Made by a program: the position numbers and the translations under genes
Part shown: positions 24,706-33,339 of the stretch, one piece after another
How the letters are laid out: each line of letters begins with the position of its first letter
Numbering within the stretch: position 1 is the first letter of the stretch
From: Gp7-AA10 sp035636095
GTDB lineage: Bacteria; Acidobacteriota; Thermoanaerobaculia; Gp7-AA8
Length of the DNA stretch: 64,000 nucleotides
Assembly: GCA_035636095.1 (NCBI GenBank)
Contig: DASPZU010000051.1
Span: forward strand, 1-64,000
Direction of reading: 5' to 3'
The notes under the pieces: model-generated
Told to the model about the DNA's origin: nothing
Database searches by the model: none
Seen by the model: the letters and a program-made list of their open reading frames with translations, nothing else

Positions 24706-26523
24706 ATGAAGCACAAATCGTGGGTCGCCCTCCTGGCCGTCGGCCCGGCCCTCCTCCTCGGCGACCAAAAAGCGACTTGCCCTCTCGGTCCGACAGTTGT
24801 GCCCTCACCGCAGGCTCTTTATCACCAGCTATCCGTGACGACCGAGGCGGTGGCCCCGAGCCGGCATCGGGTGGTTGAGCCCCCCAAGAGCGTCTTCCCG
24901 ACGGCCGTCAACTTCATTGACACCGAAGTCTTCAACAAGATGCGGCAGGACGGCGTCGTTCCGACCACCATCGCCGGTGACGAGGAGTTCCTCCGCCGCG
25001 TGACGCTCGATCTCACCGGCCAGATCCCCGATACCCCCACCGTGCAGTCGTTTGTCGCTGACACCGCGACCGACAAGCGCGCGAAAAAGATCGATCAGCT
25101 CCTCGCCTCCGACGCCTTCGTCGATCGCTGGACGATGTGGTTCGGCGACCTGGTGCAGAACGTACAGGTCTCGACGAACATCCGCGAGTACTACGTGGGC
25201 CGCAACGCCTACTACAACTACATCCACGATTCCGTCAAAAACGGAAAACCCTACGATCAGATGGTCCGCGAGATCATCTCCGGCAAAGGCGACAGCTTCA
25301 CCAACGGACCTTCCGACTTCTGGGTGCGCCAGATTCAGACGAACGGTCCGGTTCAGGACACCTACGACAACCTTGCCGCTCAGTCAGGCGAGAAGTTTCT
25401 CGGCGTTCCGCTGCTCTGCCTCTCCTGCCACAACGGGCTGGGGCATCTCGACCTCGTCAACACGTATTTGAAATCGAAAACGCGATACGACTTCTGGGGA
25501 GAGGCGGCATTCTTCACGCGCACGCGTGCACAGCGACAGCCCTACACCGATCCCGCGAACCCGAACGCCAATCTCTTCAAGTACGACGTCCAGGACAGCC
25601 TCCCCAATGGCGCGTATCTGCTCAACACGACCTCCGGGAACAAGACGCCGCGGCAGCCTGTCAATGGTCAGAGCGCGGTGCCGCCGGCGTTTTTTCTCAC
25701 GGGCGAAGGTCCGCGTCCCGGCGAGCCGTATCGCGACGCGTTAGGCCGCACACTGACGGCCCATCAGCAGTTTTCGAGAGCGGCGGTCAACTATCTCTGG
25801 AAAGAGATGTTCGGGATGGGACTGGTCGAGCCCGTGAACAACATCGACCTCAACAAGCTCGACTCGCAGCCGACGCATCCGAATCTGTTCACGCAGCTCT
25901 CCAACGAATTCAGCGCCGATAAGTACGATCTGCGCGCGATCCTGAAGACGATCGCGATGTCGAGCACCTATCAGCTCTCGACGCAATACACGCCCGGCAA
26001 CTGGAACGAGTCGTGGACTCCGTACTTTGCGCGCCATCTGTCCCATCGGCTGCCCGCGGAACAAATGCTCGACGCGATCGTGCGCGCGACCGCTGTTCCG
26101 GTGACTTTCACCGTCAATGGCATCGGTCAGGTCACATCAGCGATGAAGCTTCCCGACACGACGGAGTCCGCGCGCAACACGTACGGTCGTTTTCTCGACG
26201 AATTCGGCCGGGGAAATCGCGACGACAGCCCGCGCACGAACGACACGTCGATCGCGCAGGCGCTGTCGCTGATGAATGATCAGCAGGTGGTCGTCAGTCG
26301 CGTGCATCGCAACACTGCGAATTCGACAGTTGCGAAAGTGCTGGCAGCGACGACCGATCCGGGATCGATCGCCGATCAGATCTACCTGGCAACGCTGTCA
26401 CGGCGGCCGACCACCGCCGAGCGGCAACAGGCGATCGGGTATCTCACCAGCGGTGTTCTTGCTCAGAAGACCGAGGATTTGCAGTGGGTGCTGTTGAACT
26501 CACTGGAATTCCTCTTCGATTGA
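24706..26523 (+). CDS. DUF1549/DUF1553 domain protein (Planctomycete-type PSCyt2/PSD1)
   Basis: 605 residues from ATG 24706, starting with a hydrophobic export segment. The DUF1549 region (about 70-270) has RRVTLDLTGQIPDTPTVQSF and a CxxCH motif in LLCLSCHNGLGH that could bind a c-type haem. The DUF1553 region (about 330-590) has QFSRAAVNYLWKEMFG and DLRAILKTIAMSSTYQLS. The family is common in Planctomycetes and Acidobacteriota, nearly always paired with DUF1501, but its reaction is unknown. The partner gene starts eight bases downstream of its stop. Confidence 0.9.
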   Translation: MKHKSWVALLAVGPALLLGDQKATCPLGPTVVPSPQALYHQLSVTTEAVAPSRHRVVEPPKSVFPTAVNFIDTEVFNKMRQDGVVPTTIAGDEEFLRRVTLDLTGQIPDTPTVQSFVADTATDKRAKKIDQLLASDAFVDRWTMWFGDLVQNVQVSTNIREYYVGRNAYYNYIHDSVKNGKPYDQMVREIISGKGDSFTNGPSDFWVRQIQTNGPVQDTYDNLAAQSGEKFLGVPLLCLSCHNGLGHLDLVNTYLKSKTRYDFWGEAAFFTRTRAQRQPYTDPANPNANLFKYDVQDSLPNGAYLLNTTSGNKTPRQPVNGQSAVPPAFFLTGEGPRPGEPYRDALGRTLTAHQQFSRAAVNYLWKEMFGMGLVEPVNNIDLNKLDSQPTHPNLFTQLSNEFSADKYDLRAILKTIAMSSTYQLSTQYTPGNWNESWTPYFARHLSHRLPAEQMLDAIVRATAVPVTFTVNGIGQVTSAMKLPDTTESARNTYGRFLDEFGRGNRDDSPRTNDTSIAQALSLMNDQQVVVSRVHRNTANSTVAKVLAATTDPGSIADQIYLATLSRRPTTAERQQAIGYLTSGVLAQKTEDLQWVLLNSLEFLFD

Positions 26524-26531
26524 AGGCGGCC

Positions 26532-27971
26532 ATGCGAAAACCGAAACTTCCCAAAAGCACCATCGAGTGCCCTGACTGCAAAAAGGCCAGCGGCTTTCCG
26601 CTGGGAGACGCCAAAGGATTTTCGCGTCGCCGCTTTCTGCAGGTCGGCGCGACGGGCATCGTCGCTTCGTATTTCCTCGACGTGCTGAACCCGCGCGTCC
26701 TCTACGGCAAGAGCGTTGCGCCCAACGCCGCGCTTCACAACAGCGCGTCCAATGCCATCTTCATCTTCCTCGCCGGCGCACCGAGCAACATCGACACATG
26801 GGACTTGAAAGAAGGCGCGTGGACGCCATCCGACTTCGCTCCGACAACGTACAACGGCGGCAATCTGCGATTCCCGCAGGGTCTGATGCCGAAGACCGCC
26901 GAACATCTCGACAAACTGAGCCTGGTGCGCAGCGGACTGGCGTGGGCTGCGGTCCATCAGCTCGGCCAGACCTGGGCGCAGATCGCGCGCAATCCGACCG
27001 GAGCAACCGGCGCCATCGCTCCGCACATCGGGTCGGTGGTATCGCTCGAGGAGCAGGTAGCGAGGAAAACCGGCGACGTTCTTCCGGGTTTCATCGCGCT
27101 CAACTCGACCGGCATGCCCTCGGCAGGGTATTTCCCCGCCACCTACGCACCGTTCCAGGTCGTGCCGGCGTCCACCGGGCTTCCGACCATCGCGCATCCG
27201 GACGGAGCCACGCGCTTCAGCGATCGCTGGAATTTCCTCCATCAGCTCGACGCCAATCGCACTTCCGGCGCGCTCGGCAAAGTGACCTCCGACATGAACG
27301 CATTTTACGACCAATCGAAGGCGCTGATGGACGCGCCTAACATCAATGCGCTGTTCAGTTTTTCCACCGACGAGCACACCAAGTACGGCGGCTCCGCCTT
27401 CGGCGACTCGCTGGTCATCGCACGCAATCTCGTCGCGGCGCGGAAGGGAACCCGATTCGTTCAGGCAACGCTCAACGGGTGGGATCATCACAGCGGCATT
27501 TACGACAAACCGGCCAACGGCGTGAACTCGCTGTACACGCAGTGCGCGCAATTCGATCCGGCATTCGGCGCGCTGATGACCGACCTGCAGTCGATGCCGG
27601 GATCGGCCAGCGGCAAGACGCTCCTCGATGAAACGCTGGTCGTGGTTGTCGCCGAGTTCGGGCGGACGGTCGGTGCGCTCAACAATCAGGCGGGCCGCGA
27701 TCACAATCTGCGGATGTCGACGGTGTGGGCGGGCGGCGGAATTCGCGGCGGCCTGGTGATCGGAAAGACAGATGCCACCGGCAACGACGTCGCGGACTAC
27801 GGTTGGAGCCAGAATCGCGACGTGCGTCCCGAAGACGTCACCTGCACGATCTACTCGGCCCTTGGCATCGACTACACCACCGTCCGGCACGACGATCCGC
27901 TCAATCGCGGATTCGAGTACGTTCCGTTCGCGAAGGACGGCACCTACAAGCCGGTGGAAGAGTTGTTCTAG
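26532..27971 (+). CDS. DUF1501 Tat-exported protein
   Basis: ATG 26532 gives 479 residues. A twin-arginine signal with SRRRFLQVGATGIV lies at about residues 32-45, after a Cys pair (CPDCKK) near the N terminus. The body has the alkaline-phosphatase-like metal-site fold typical of DUF1501: a FLAGAPSNIDTWDLK start, GWDHHSGIYD, and VVVVAEFGRTVGALN with GRDHN following. DUF1501 proteins are sulfatase/phosphatase-superfamily relatives of unknown substrate. Tat export of a folded, probably metal-containing protein and pairing with the DUF1549 gene suggest a periplasmic complex. Confidence 0.92.
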   Translation: MRKPKLPKSTIECPDCKKASGFPLGDAKGFSRRRFLQVGATGIVASYFLDVLNPRVLYGKSVAPNAALHNSASNAIFIFLAGAPSNIDTWDLKEGAWTPSDFAPTTYNGGNLRFPQGLMPKTAEHLDKLSLVRSGLAWAAVHQLGQTWAQIARNPTGATGAIAPHIGSVVSLEEQVARKTGDVLPGFIALNSTGMPSAGYFPATYAPFQVVPASTGLPTIAHPDGATRFSDRWNFLHQLDANRTSGALGKVTSDMNAFYDQSKALMDAPNINALFSFSTDEHTKYGGSAFGDSLVIARNLVAARKGTRFVQATLNGWDHHSGIYDKPANGVNSLYTQCAQFDPAFGALMTDLQSMPGSASGKTLLDETLVVVVAEFGRTVGALNNQAGRDHNLRMSTVWAGGGIRGGLVIGKTDATGNDVADYGWSQNRDVRPEDVTCTIYSALGIDYTTVRHDDPLNRGFEYVPFAKDGTYKPVEELF

Positions 27972-27993
27972 GAAGGGCGCGCGCTGGGCGCCC

Positions 27994-28608
27994 CTACGTC
28001 GCTCTCGTGAAGAGCTGTCGCTGCGAAACCTGATAGGCGTTCGCGCGAATGAGCTCGCGCACGCCCCGCGGATCGCGAATTCCTCGCATTGCATACGTCG
28101 GCAAGGTCTTGTCGGACGAAATGATCGTCACGTTGCCGATGCCCAGGACGCGCTCGATGAAGGTCTGGTGGAATTGCGAGTCGTCGATGTAGCGAAGGTC
28201 GATGTCCTCAACCGATTTGGTCGTCAGGCCGGTCTCGATGATCACGCGCTGGTTGGTCACGGTGTAGAGCGTGGTGCGAATTCGCGCCAGCGCGATGATG
28301 ACGGCAACGATCTGCCACACCACGATGGCGGCGATCACGATCCACACGATGGTTCCGTACGGCGCGAGAAATTGATAACCAAAATAGTATATAAGAATTA
28401 GTACGATCGCGACGACGAACGCCAGCACGACTTTGCCAAACAGCAGCAGCCACGACGGCGTGCCGTGCCACAGCGTCTCTTCCTTCACCGGCGGTGCCGT
28501 CTGCGGAGTGGGAGCGGCCATCGCGGCCATCGGCCGCCCGCAATTCGGACACGCGCTGGCCGCGGTGGAGACGTCGTGTCCGCAATCAGGACATTTGACT
28601 AGCGCCAT
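27994..28608 (-). CDS. Zinc-ribbon plus bacterial PH-domain membrane protein
   Basis: 204 residues. An N-terminal zinc ribbon (CPDCG and CPNCG, residues 6-24) is followed by a Pro/Ala linker and two adjacent membrane helices (about 50-80 and 84-108). A bacterial pleckstrin-homology domain follows at about 110-185, with ARIRTTLYTVTNQRVIIETGL and YIDDSQFHQTFIERVLGIGNV typical of the bPH_2 family. Such proteins are inner-membrane and of unknown function. The start is ATG 28608. Confidence 0.85.
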   Translation of the reverse strand: MALVKCPDCGHDVSTAASACPNCGRPMAAMAAPTPQTAPPVKEETLWHGTPSWLLLFGKVVLAFVVAIVLILIYYFGYQFLAPYGTIVWIVIAAIVVWQIVAVIIALARIRTTLYTVTNQRVIIETGLTTKSVEDIDLRYIDDSQFHQTFIERVLGIGNVTIISSDKTLPTYAMRGIRDPRGVRELIRANAYQVSQRQLFTRAT

Positions 28609-28629
28609 GGATGCAAATTGTAAGCGTTC

Positions 28630-29412
28630 TCAGAATCCGAGACGCCGGCGGATGACCTGATATTCGGGATCGTCGACCATTCCGCTGCTTCGGCCCATCC
28701 GGCTGATGCGCCCCGAAATGTCGTTGATCCGGTCCTGCGTGCCGGGATGGTCCTGGAAGAAGCGTGCGACCGTGCCGGGCCTGCTCCGCTCGAGACTGAG
28801 GAGCTTCTCAAACATATCGAGCATGCCGTGGGGGTCGTATCCGGCCTGGGCCATGAAGTCGAGGCCCATGTCGTCGGCCTGCTTTTCGTCGGCGCGACTG
28901 AATCGCGCCATCGCGCCGCCGGCGAGAATCTGCGCCGCGATCTGCGCCAGCGCATTTTGATTCTGCCCGAGGAGGATGCTGCCGATGACGTTGATCTCCT
29001 GTGCCTGCTGCACCTGTTTGATGGCGTGCCGCGCAACGACGTGGCTGATCTCGTGCGCCAAAACGCCCGCCAGCATGTCGACTTTGTCGGCTTGCTGAAT
29101 CAGCCCGGCGTTGATGTAGACATGACCGCCCGGAAGGCTGAAGGCGTTGACAGTCGAATCATCGATGATCTTGAAATCGAACGGACGATTCGCGAGCGGC
29201 GTTACGGCGTGAATCCGCTCCCCGACCATGCGGACATAGGCGTTCGCCTGCGCATCGTTGACGAGTCGGACCTGCTGGTCGACCTGCGCAGCGGCCTGAT
29301 TGCCGAGCTGCCATTCCTCGTCCAGCGAAATGCCGCCGCCCAGGCCCCCCGAACCACATGCGGCGACGAAAAGAAGAAGTGGAAAAAGAACGACCGACGT
29401 CTTTCTGAACAT
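28630..29412 (-). CDS. M48-family metallopeptidase lipoprotein
   Basis: ATG 29412, supported by GGAGG just upstream, gives 260 residues. The N terminus is a lipoprotein signal ending in a VAAC lipobox. The zinc motif HEISH (about residue 117) with downstream E in SRADEKQADDMG is the M48 signature. The family includes BepA, which removes misassembled outer-membrane proteins, and Loi-type quality-control peptidases. A C-terminal HPGTQDRI motif is also typical. It is predicted to be tethered to the periplasmic face of the membrane. Confidence 0.93.
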   Translation of the reverse strand: MFRKTSVVLFPLLLFVAACGSGGLGGGISLDEEWQLGNQAAAQVDQQVRLVNDAQANAYVRMVGERIHAVTPLANRPFDFKIIDDSTVNAFSLPGGHVYINAGLIQQADKVDMLAGVLAHEISHVVARHAIKQVQQAQEINVIGSILLGQNQNALAQIAAQILAGGAMARFSRADEKQADDMGLDFMAQAGYDPHGMLDMFEKLLSLERSRPGTVARFFQDHPGTQDRINDISGRISRMGRSSGMVDDPEYQVIRRRLGF

Positions 29413-29452
29413 CGACAACCCTCCGCGCGCTGCCTGTGCAATTCGTGGTCCG

Positions 29453-30502
29453 TCAGGGGATGACGCCGTGCTTGCGGAGGATGCCACTGGTCGCGTCGAT
29501 GGGGAGTGCCTCAGCCGTATGGCCGTTGCCGGTCACGGTCGTGGCGCGCAAGAGCGAATTGATGATTGCTTCCTCGGTGGCCTCGATGGCGGCGAGAAAA
29601 AGAGGTGACATGGCGTCGTTTGCAATCGCTGCAGCGCCGCGCGAGGTTGAGAAGGCGATGGCGTAGTCGCCGCTGCCGTTCGATCCGGCAGCTCCGGTGC
29701 GGGCCATCCCCATGATCGCTCGCGCCGCAATGCGCTTGAGATTGCGCGCATCGACCGGCGCATCGGTCGCGATGACGATCACGCACGAGCCTGCGCCGTG
29801 GGGCGCCGCCGACCCCGGCGGCGCGAGCTCGCGTCCTACCGGCGCGCCCGCGATCGTGAGCGATCCGCCGAAATTGGTCTGCACCAGAACGCCGACGGTA
29901 TGACCGCTCTGCAATCGACGCGAGGCAGTCCCGATGCCGCCTTTGAATCCGAATGCGATGGTCCCGGTGCCCGCGCCGACCGAGCCTTCTTCGACCGGTC
30001 CGCTGCTCGAGGACTTGATCGCCTGAAAAACTTCGTCGCGTCCGACCGGCCGCGATCGAATGTCGTTGAGCGCACCGTCGTTCGTCTCCGCGACGACAGC
30101 GTTGATCGATCGCACCTGCTCATTGCCCGGAAGTGCGAGCATGTAGTCGAGCAGCGCATCGGCGACCCGCGACACGTTGAGCGTGGACGTCAGAAGAATC
30201 GGCGTCTCGATTTCGCCCAGCTCTTCGATCTGCGTCGTTCCCATGATCTTGCCGAATCCGTTGCCGACGAAAACGGCGGCCGGCACTTTCTCCTGGAAGA
30301 GATTTCCGCCGTGCGGGAGGATGGCGGTCGCTCCGGTGCGGATGTTGTCGCCGCGGATGAGCGTCGCATGTCCGACCCGCACGCCGGCGACATCGGTGAT
30401 CGCGTTGAGCGGTCCGGTCGGCAACGTGCCGATGACCACACCGAGGTCGCGGGCACGTGGTCGCGTCATCGCCATGGCGAGAAGCAGCGCAAGCGTATGC
30501 AT
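29453..30502 (-). CDS. P1-family (DmpA/BapA-like) aminopeptidase
   Basis: 349 residues. An N-terminal region with GPLNAITDVAGVRVGHATL and TGATAILPHGGN is diagnostic of the DmpA family. The putative self-cleavage site is Gly-Ser in GAGSCVIVIATDAP (about 237), where Ser becomes the N-terminal nucleophile of the beta chain. It should hydrolyse N-terminal residues, possibly beta-peptides, by an Ntn-hydrolase-like mechanism. The first residues (MHTLALLLAMAM) could be a short export signal. It ends 40 bp upstream of the M48 gene start on the same strand. Confidence 0.92.
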   Translation of the reverse strand: MHTLALLLAMAMTRPRARDLGVVIGTLPTGPLNAITDVAGVRVGHATLIRGDNIRTGATAILPHGGNLFQEKVPAAVFVGNGFGKIMGTTQIEELGEIETPILLTSTLNVSRVADALLDYMLALPGNEQVRSINAVVAETNDGALNDIRSRPVGRDEVFQAIKSSSSGPVEEGSVGAGTGTIAFGFKGGIGTASRRLQSGHTVGVLVQTNFGGSLTIAGAPVGRELAPPGSAAPHGAGSCVIVIATDAPVDARNLKRIAARAIMGMARTGAAGSNGSGDYAIAFSTSRGAAAIANDAMSPLFLAAIEATEEAIINSLLRATTVTGNGHTAEALPIDATSGILRKHGVIP

Positions 30503-30511
30503 CAGCCAAGA

Positions 30512-31150
30512 CTACTCGGTGACGCCGAGGTAGGCGAGGAACATGCGCGTGAGCTCTTCCTCGAATTGGTCGGGAGGGCGAATGCCGGCTGATGGCTCTT
30601 CCTCGAGAATCAACAAGTGCAGCACTGACGACACCGCGAGTAGACCGAATTCGATGGCGACCTCCGGATTCGGATGCCTGATCTCATCGCGGTGGCGCAG
30701 CAGCAGCGCGACGACACTGAACAGCGTCGCGCGATTCATTTTTCGGGCGAGCTCGCGGAATTCGGGATCGTGATGCGTGCGGGCGTACCGCGTCAGAGCG
30801 CGCAGCAGATTGCGCTTGCGCCGATAACCCTCGGCGATCCCCTTCACCATTCCTCGCACCAGAGCCGGAAGCGGGAGGTCGATGGTGGCCACTTGCTGCA
30901 GCTTCGAAACATTCTGCTGCGCGATGTTCTGGAACGCGCGCTCGTAGACCGCGCGCAGCAGCATGTCTTTGTCGGGGAAACGGCGATAGACGACTCCCAC
31001 CGAGACGCCCGCCGCCCGCGCGATCGCAGGAACCGTGGCCGCCTCCAGCCCGCCGTGGTCGAGAAGAGCCTCCGCCGCCGAGAGGAGGCGATGCAGGGTG
31101 AGCCGGCTTCGGGCCTGCTTCGGGAGGCGAGCGATGTCCATCGCATTCAT
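30512..31150 (-). CDS. TetR-family transcriptional regulator
   Basis: 212 residues (ATG 31150, or the internal ATG 31141). The N-terminal helix-turn-helix has ARSRLTLHRLLSAAEALL, TVPAIARAAGVSVGVVYRRFPDKDMLL (recognition helix near 48-56), followed by an all-helical ligand domain. It is divergent from the DrrAB-like exporter genes with an operator-like palindrome between them, so it most likely represses the exporter and perhaps itself. The ligand is unknown. Confidence 0.92.
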   Translation of the reverse strand: MNAMDIARLPKQARSRLTLHRLLSAAEALLDHGGLEAATVPAIARAAGVSVGVVYRRFPDKDMLLRAVYERAFQNIAQQNVSKLQQVATIDLPLPALVRGMVKGIAEGYRRKRNLLRALTRYARTHHDPEFRELARKMNRATLFSVVALLLRHRDEIRHPNPEVAIEFGLLAVSSVLHLLILEEEPSAGIRPPDQFEEELTRMFLAYLGVTE

Positions 31151-31151
31151 G

Positions 31152-31183
31152 TTGACATGAGACTAATGTGAATGTAAATTCAC
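31152..31183 (+). promoter_or_regulatory. Exporter promoter overlapping a TetR operator-like palindrome
   Basis: TTGACA at 31152-31157 and TAAATT at 31175-31180, spaced by 17 bp, form a good plus-strand promoter. The palindrome GTGAAT-gtaa-ATTCAC (31168-31183) overlaps the -10 box, as expected for repression by the adjacent TetR protein. The proposed exporter ATG lies only about ten bases after the -10 box, so the mRNA may be leaderless or translation may start at ATG 31208. Confidence 0.65.
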
Positions 31184-31189
31184 GTTCGC

Positions 31190-32122
31190 ATGTCAGAAGC
31201 TGTCATCATGAAGTCGCTGCGCAAAGTCTATGGAGCCGCCACGGTCGCCGCACTCGACTCCCTCGATCTCACGGTCGCGGAAGGGGAGTTTTTCGGCATG
31301 CTGGGCCCCAATGGCGCGGGGAAGACGACCACCATCGGCATCCTCACCACGCGCGTGCGCGCGACCTCCGGCGACGCGATCGTCGCAGGCGTGAAAGTAG
31401 CGACCGATCCTTCGGCGGTGCGCCAGCGGATCGGCGTTGTTCCGCAGCGGCCGAATCCGGACCGCGGTCTGAGCGTGATTGAGAATCTGGTCTTTCACGC
31501 GGCGTATTTCGGTGTCCCGCGTGCGGAGGCGCATCGTCGATCGCTGCAACTGCTCGATCTCCTCGGCATCGCCGACAAGAAGGATGGGAAAGTCGATCAG
31601 CTCTCCGGCGGCCAGCAGCAGCGCCTGATGATTGCGCGGGCGTTGACGCACGAGCCGCGCGTTCTGTTCCTCGACGAACCGACGGTCGGACTCGACCCGC
31701 AGGCGCGCCACGCGCTGTGGGAGATTCTGCGCGAGCTGCATCGGCAGGGGCGGACAATCATCATGACGACGCACTACATGGAGGAAGCCGATCAGTTGTG
31801 CGATCGCCTCGCGATTCTCGATCGGGGGAAGCTGCTGGCCCTCGATACGCCGGCGAAACTGAAGGCGCAGGCGCCGGGCGATACGCTGATCGATGTTTCA
31901 TTTGATGGCGATGCTTCCAAGGTCGCTCTCGACATTGATGGAATTTCAAAATGGGAGGCTCGTGGTTCGTTGCTCCGGGTTTTCAGCCGGCGCGGCGGCG
32001 AGATCATTCCGGCGCTGATCGTGGCGGGTGAGGCGCAGGGCCTGACGGTCACAGACATTCACATTTCGCGTCCGAGCCTCGAGACGCTGTTCATCTCGCT
32101 GACAGGAAGGAAACTGGCATGA
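31190..32122 (+). CDS. ABC exporter ATP-binding protein (DrrA-like)
   Basis: 310 residues. Walker A GPNGAGKTT (about 39-47), signature LSGGQQQR (about 137-144) and Walker B LFLDEP (about 159-164) are intact, and the C-terminal extension (about 225-310) matches the DrrA/NodI-type. It powers the ABC-2 permease encoded by the overlapping next gene. Drug or lipid export is typical of the type. There is no Shine-Dalgarno before ATG 31190, consistent with the close promoter. Confidence 0.95.
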   Translation: MSEAVIMKSLRKVYGAATVAALDSLDLTVAEGEFFGMLGPNGAGKTTTIGILTTRVRATSGDAIVAGVKVATDPSAVRQRIGVVPQRPNPDRGLSVIENLVFHAAYFGVPRAEAHRRSLQLLDLLGIADKKDGKVDQLSGGQQQRLMIARALTHEPRVLFLDEPTVGLDPQARHALWEILRELHRQGRTIIMTTHYMEEADQLCDRLAILDRGKLLALDTPAKLKAQAPGDTLIDVSFDGDASKVALDIDGISKWEARGSLLRVFSRRGGEIIPALIVAGEAQGLTVTDIHISRPSLETLFISLTGRKLA

Positions 32123-32904
32123 GCGCCACCGTTTCACCCGCCCGCGTGTTCTCTGCGATTCTGCTGCGCGACGTCACGGTTGCGCGGCGCGAGCTCCCGT
32201 TCTTCCTGATCCGCACAACGCTCCAGCCGATTCTGATCGTGACCGTTTTTGGATTTCTCCTTCCGCGCATGGGCCTCGTCCCGAGAGTCTTCACGACCAT
32301 GATGATTCCCGGTGTTCTGGCTCTGAGCCTGGCAATGTCGGCGATTCAGTCAGTGGCCCTTCCGATGGTTGCCGACTTCGGATACACCAAAGAGATCGAG
32401 GACCGATTACTCGCGCCCATTCCGACGTATCTGGTGGCCGTCGAGAAAATCGTAGCGGGCGTTCTACAGGGGATGATCGCGGCATTGTTTGTGTTGCCGG
32501 TCGCGCGCATCATCATGGGCCCGATTCCCGGCCTGACATTCGCGAATTTCGGATTGTTGATCGTCGTCACCATTCTTTCCGGCGCGGCGTTTTCTGCGAT
32601 GGGACTGTTTCTCGGTACCGCCATTCCACCCCAGCAGATCGGATTGATGTTCAGCGTGATCCTTGCGCCGATGATCATGTTCGGCTGCACGTACTATCCG
32701 TGGATTGGACTCGGACACGTGCGCGCGATGAAGTACATCGTGCTGATCGACCCGCTGGTTTACGTTTCGGAAGGCATGCGGGCCGCGCTGACACCGACCG
32801 TGCCCCACATGTCGGTGGTGGCGGTCCTGGGAGCGCTGGTCGCGATTTGTGGCGTCTTCCTATGGCTGGGGCTCCGCGCCTTCGGCCGGCGGGCCATCAG
32901 CTAA
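32119..32904 (+). CDS. ABC-2 type exporter permease (DrrB-like)
   Basis: 261 residues, starting at an ATG that overlaps the ATPase stop (ATGA). About six hydrophobic helices are seen, with the ABC-2 landmark LGTAIPPQQIGLMFSVILAPMIMFGCTYYPW near residues 175-205 and an N-terminal amphipathic segment before helix 1. It forms the channel of the exporter with the DrrA-like subunit. The substrate is unknown. Confidence 0.93.
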   Translation: MSATVSPARVFSAILLRDVTVARRELPFFLIRTTLQPILIVTVFGFLLPRMGLVPRVFTTMMIPGVLALSLAMSAIQSVALPMVADFGYTKEIEDRLLAPIPTYLVAVEKIVAGVLQGMIAALFVLPVARIIMGPIPGLTFANFGLLIVVTILSGAAFSAMGLFLGTAIPPQQIGLMFSVILAPMIMFGCTYYPWIGLGHVRAMKYIVLIDPLVYVSEGMRAALTPTVPHMSVVAVLGALVAICGVFLWLGLRAFGRRAIS

Positions 32905-32955
32905 CTTCTAGCAGCCGTTCCACTTGGCGCTATAAAAGGCCTTCGTTATCTATTT

Positions 32956-33005
32956 ACGGATGGACTTGAGCCCATCCGTGGGCGTAGACTCTGCCGGTTC
33001 CCGGC
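32956..33005 (+). other. Two hairpins in the leader of the RHH-like gene
   Basis: In the 147-bp gap before the RHH-like gene, ACGGATGG (32956-32963) pairs with CCATCCGT (32972-32979). GCCGG (32993-32997) pairs with CCGGC (33001-33005). There is no T tract, so these are not ordinary terminators. They could be a structured 5' leader, but no known riboswitch consensus is recognised. Confidence 0.35.
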
Positions 33006-33051
33006 AATGGATAAATACCCCCCGCGACTAATTCAGAAGAGAGGAGAAAGT

Positions 33052-33339
33052 GTGAGTCCAGGACCAACGACGAAACCCAATCGTGGGCGTCCGATCGTGC
33101 ACACGGAACCGTGGGCAAAGATCACGGTAGTGTTGCTCGATCGGCATGTGGCTTACCTCGATCGTCTGGCGATCGACATCCGTCTGAAGCATGGACGAGC
33201 GATCAGCCGCGCGGAGATCATCCGCGGACTTATTGAGGCAGCCTTCCAGAGCGGCATCGACCTGTCCCAGGCAGATTCGATCGATACTCTCGTCGAACTG
33301 CTGACGGGTTCGATGCCGAAGCGCAAGGCGCTTCGTTAG
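33052..33339 (+). CDS. RHH-like small DNA-binding protein candidate A
   Basis: GTG 33052 with GAGGAG just upstream gives 95 residues; an earlier ATG at 33007 lacks a ribosome site. After a Pro/Lys/Arg-rich N terminus, KITVVLLDRHVAYLDRL, an intervening stretch and SRAEIIRGLIEAAFQSGIDL follow a strand-helix-helix order like ribbon-helix-helix proteins. It shares VVL...HVAYLDR and SGIDL with the convergent gene downstream, so the two look paralogous. DNA binding is inferred from the pattern only. Its last 110 bp overlap the paralogue. Confidence 0.6.
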   Translation: MSPGPTTKPNRGRPIVHTEPWAKITVVLLDRHVAYLDRLAIDIRLKHGRAISRAEIIRGLIEAAFQSGIDLSQADSIDTLVELLTGSMPKRKALR

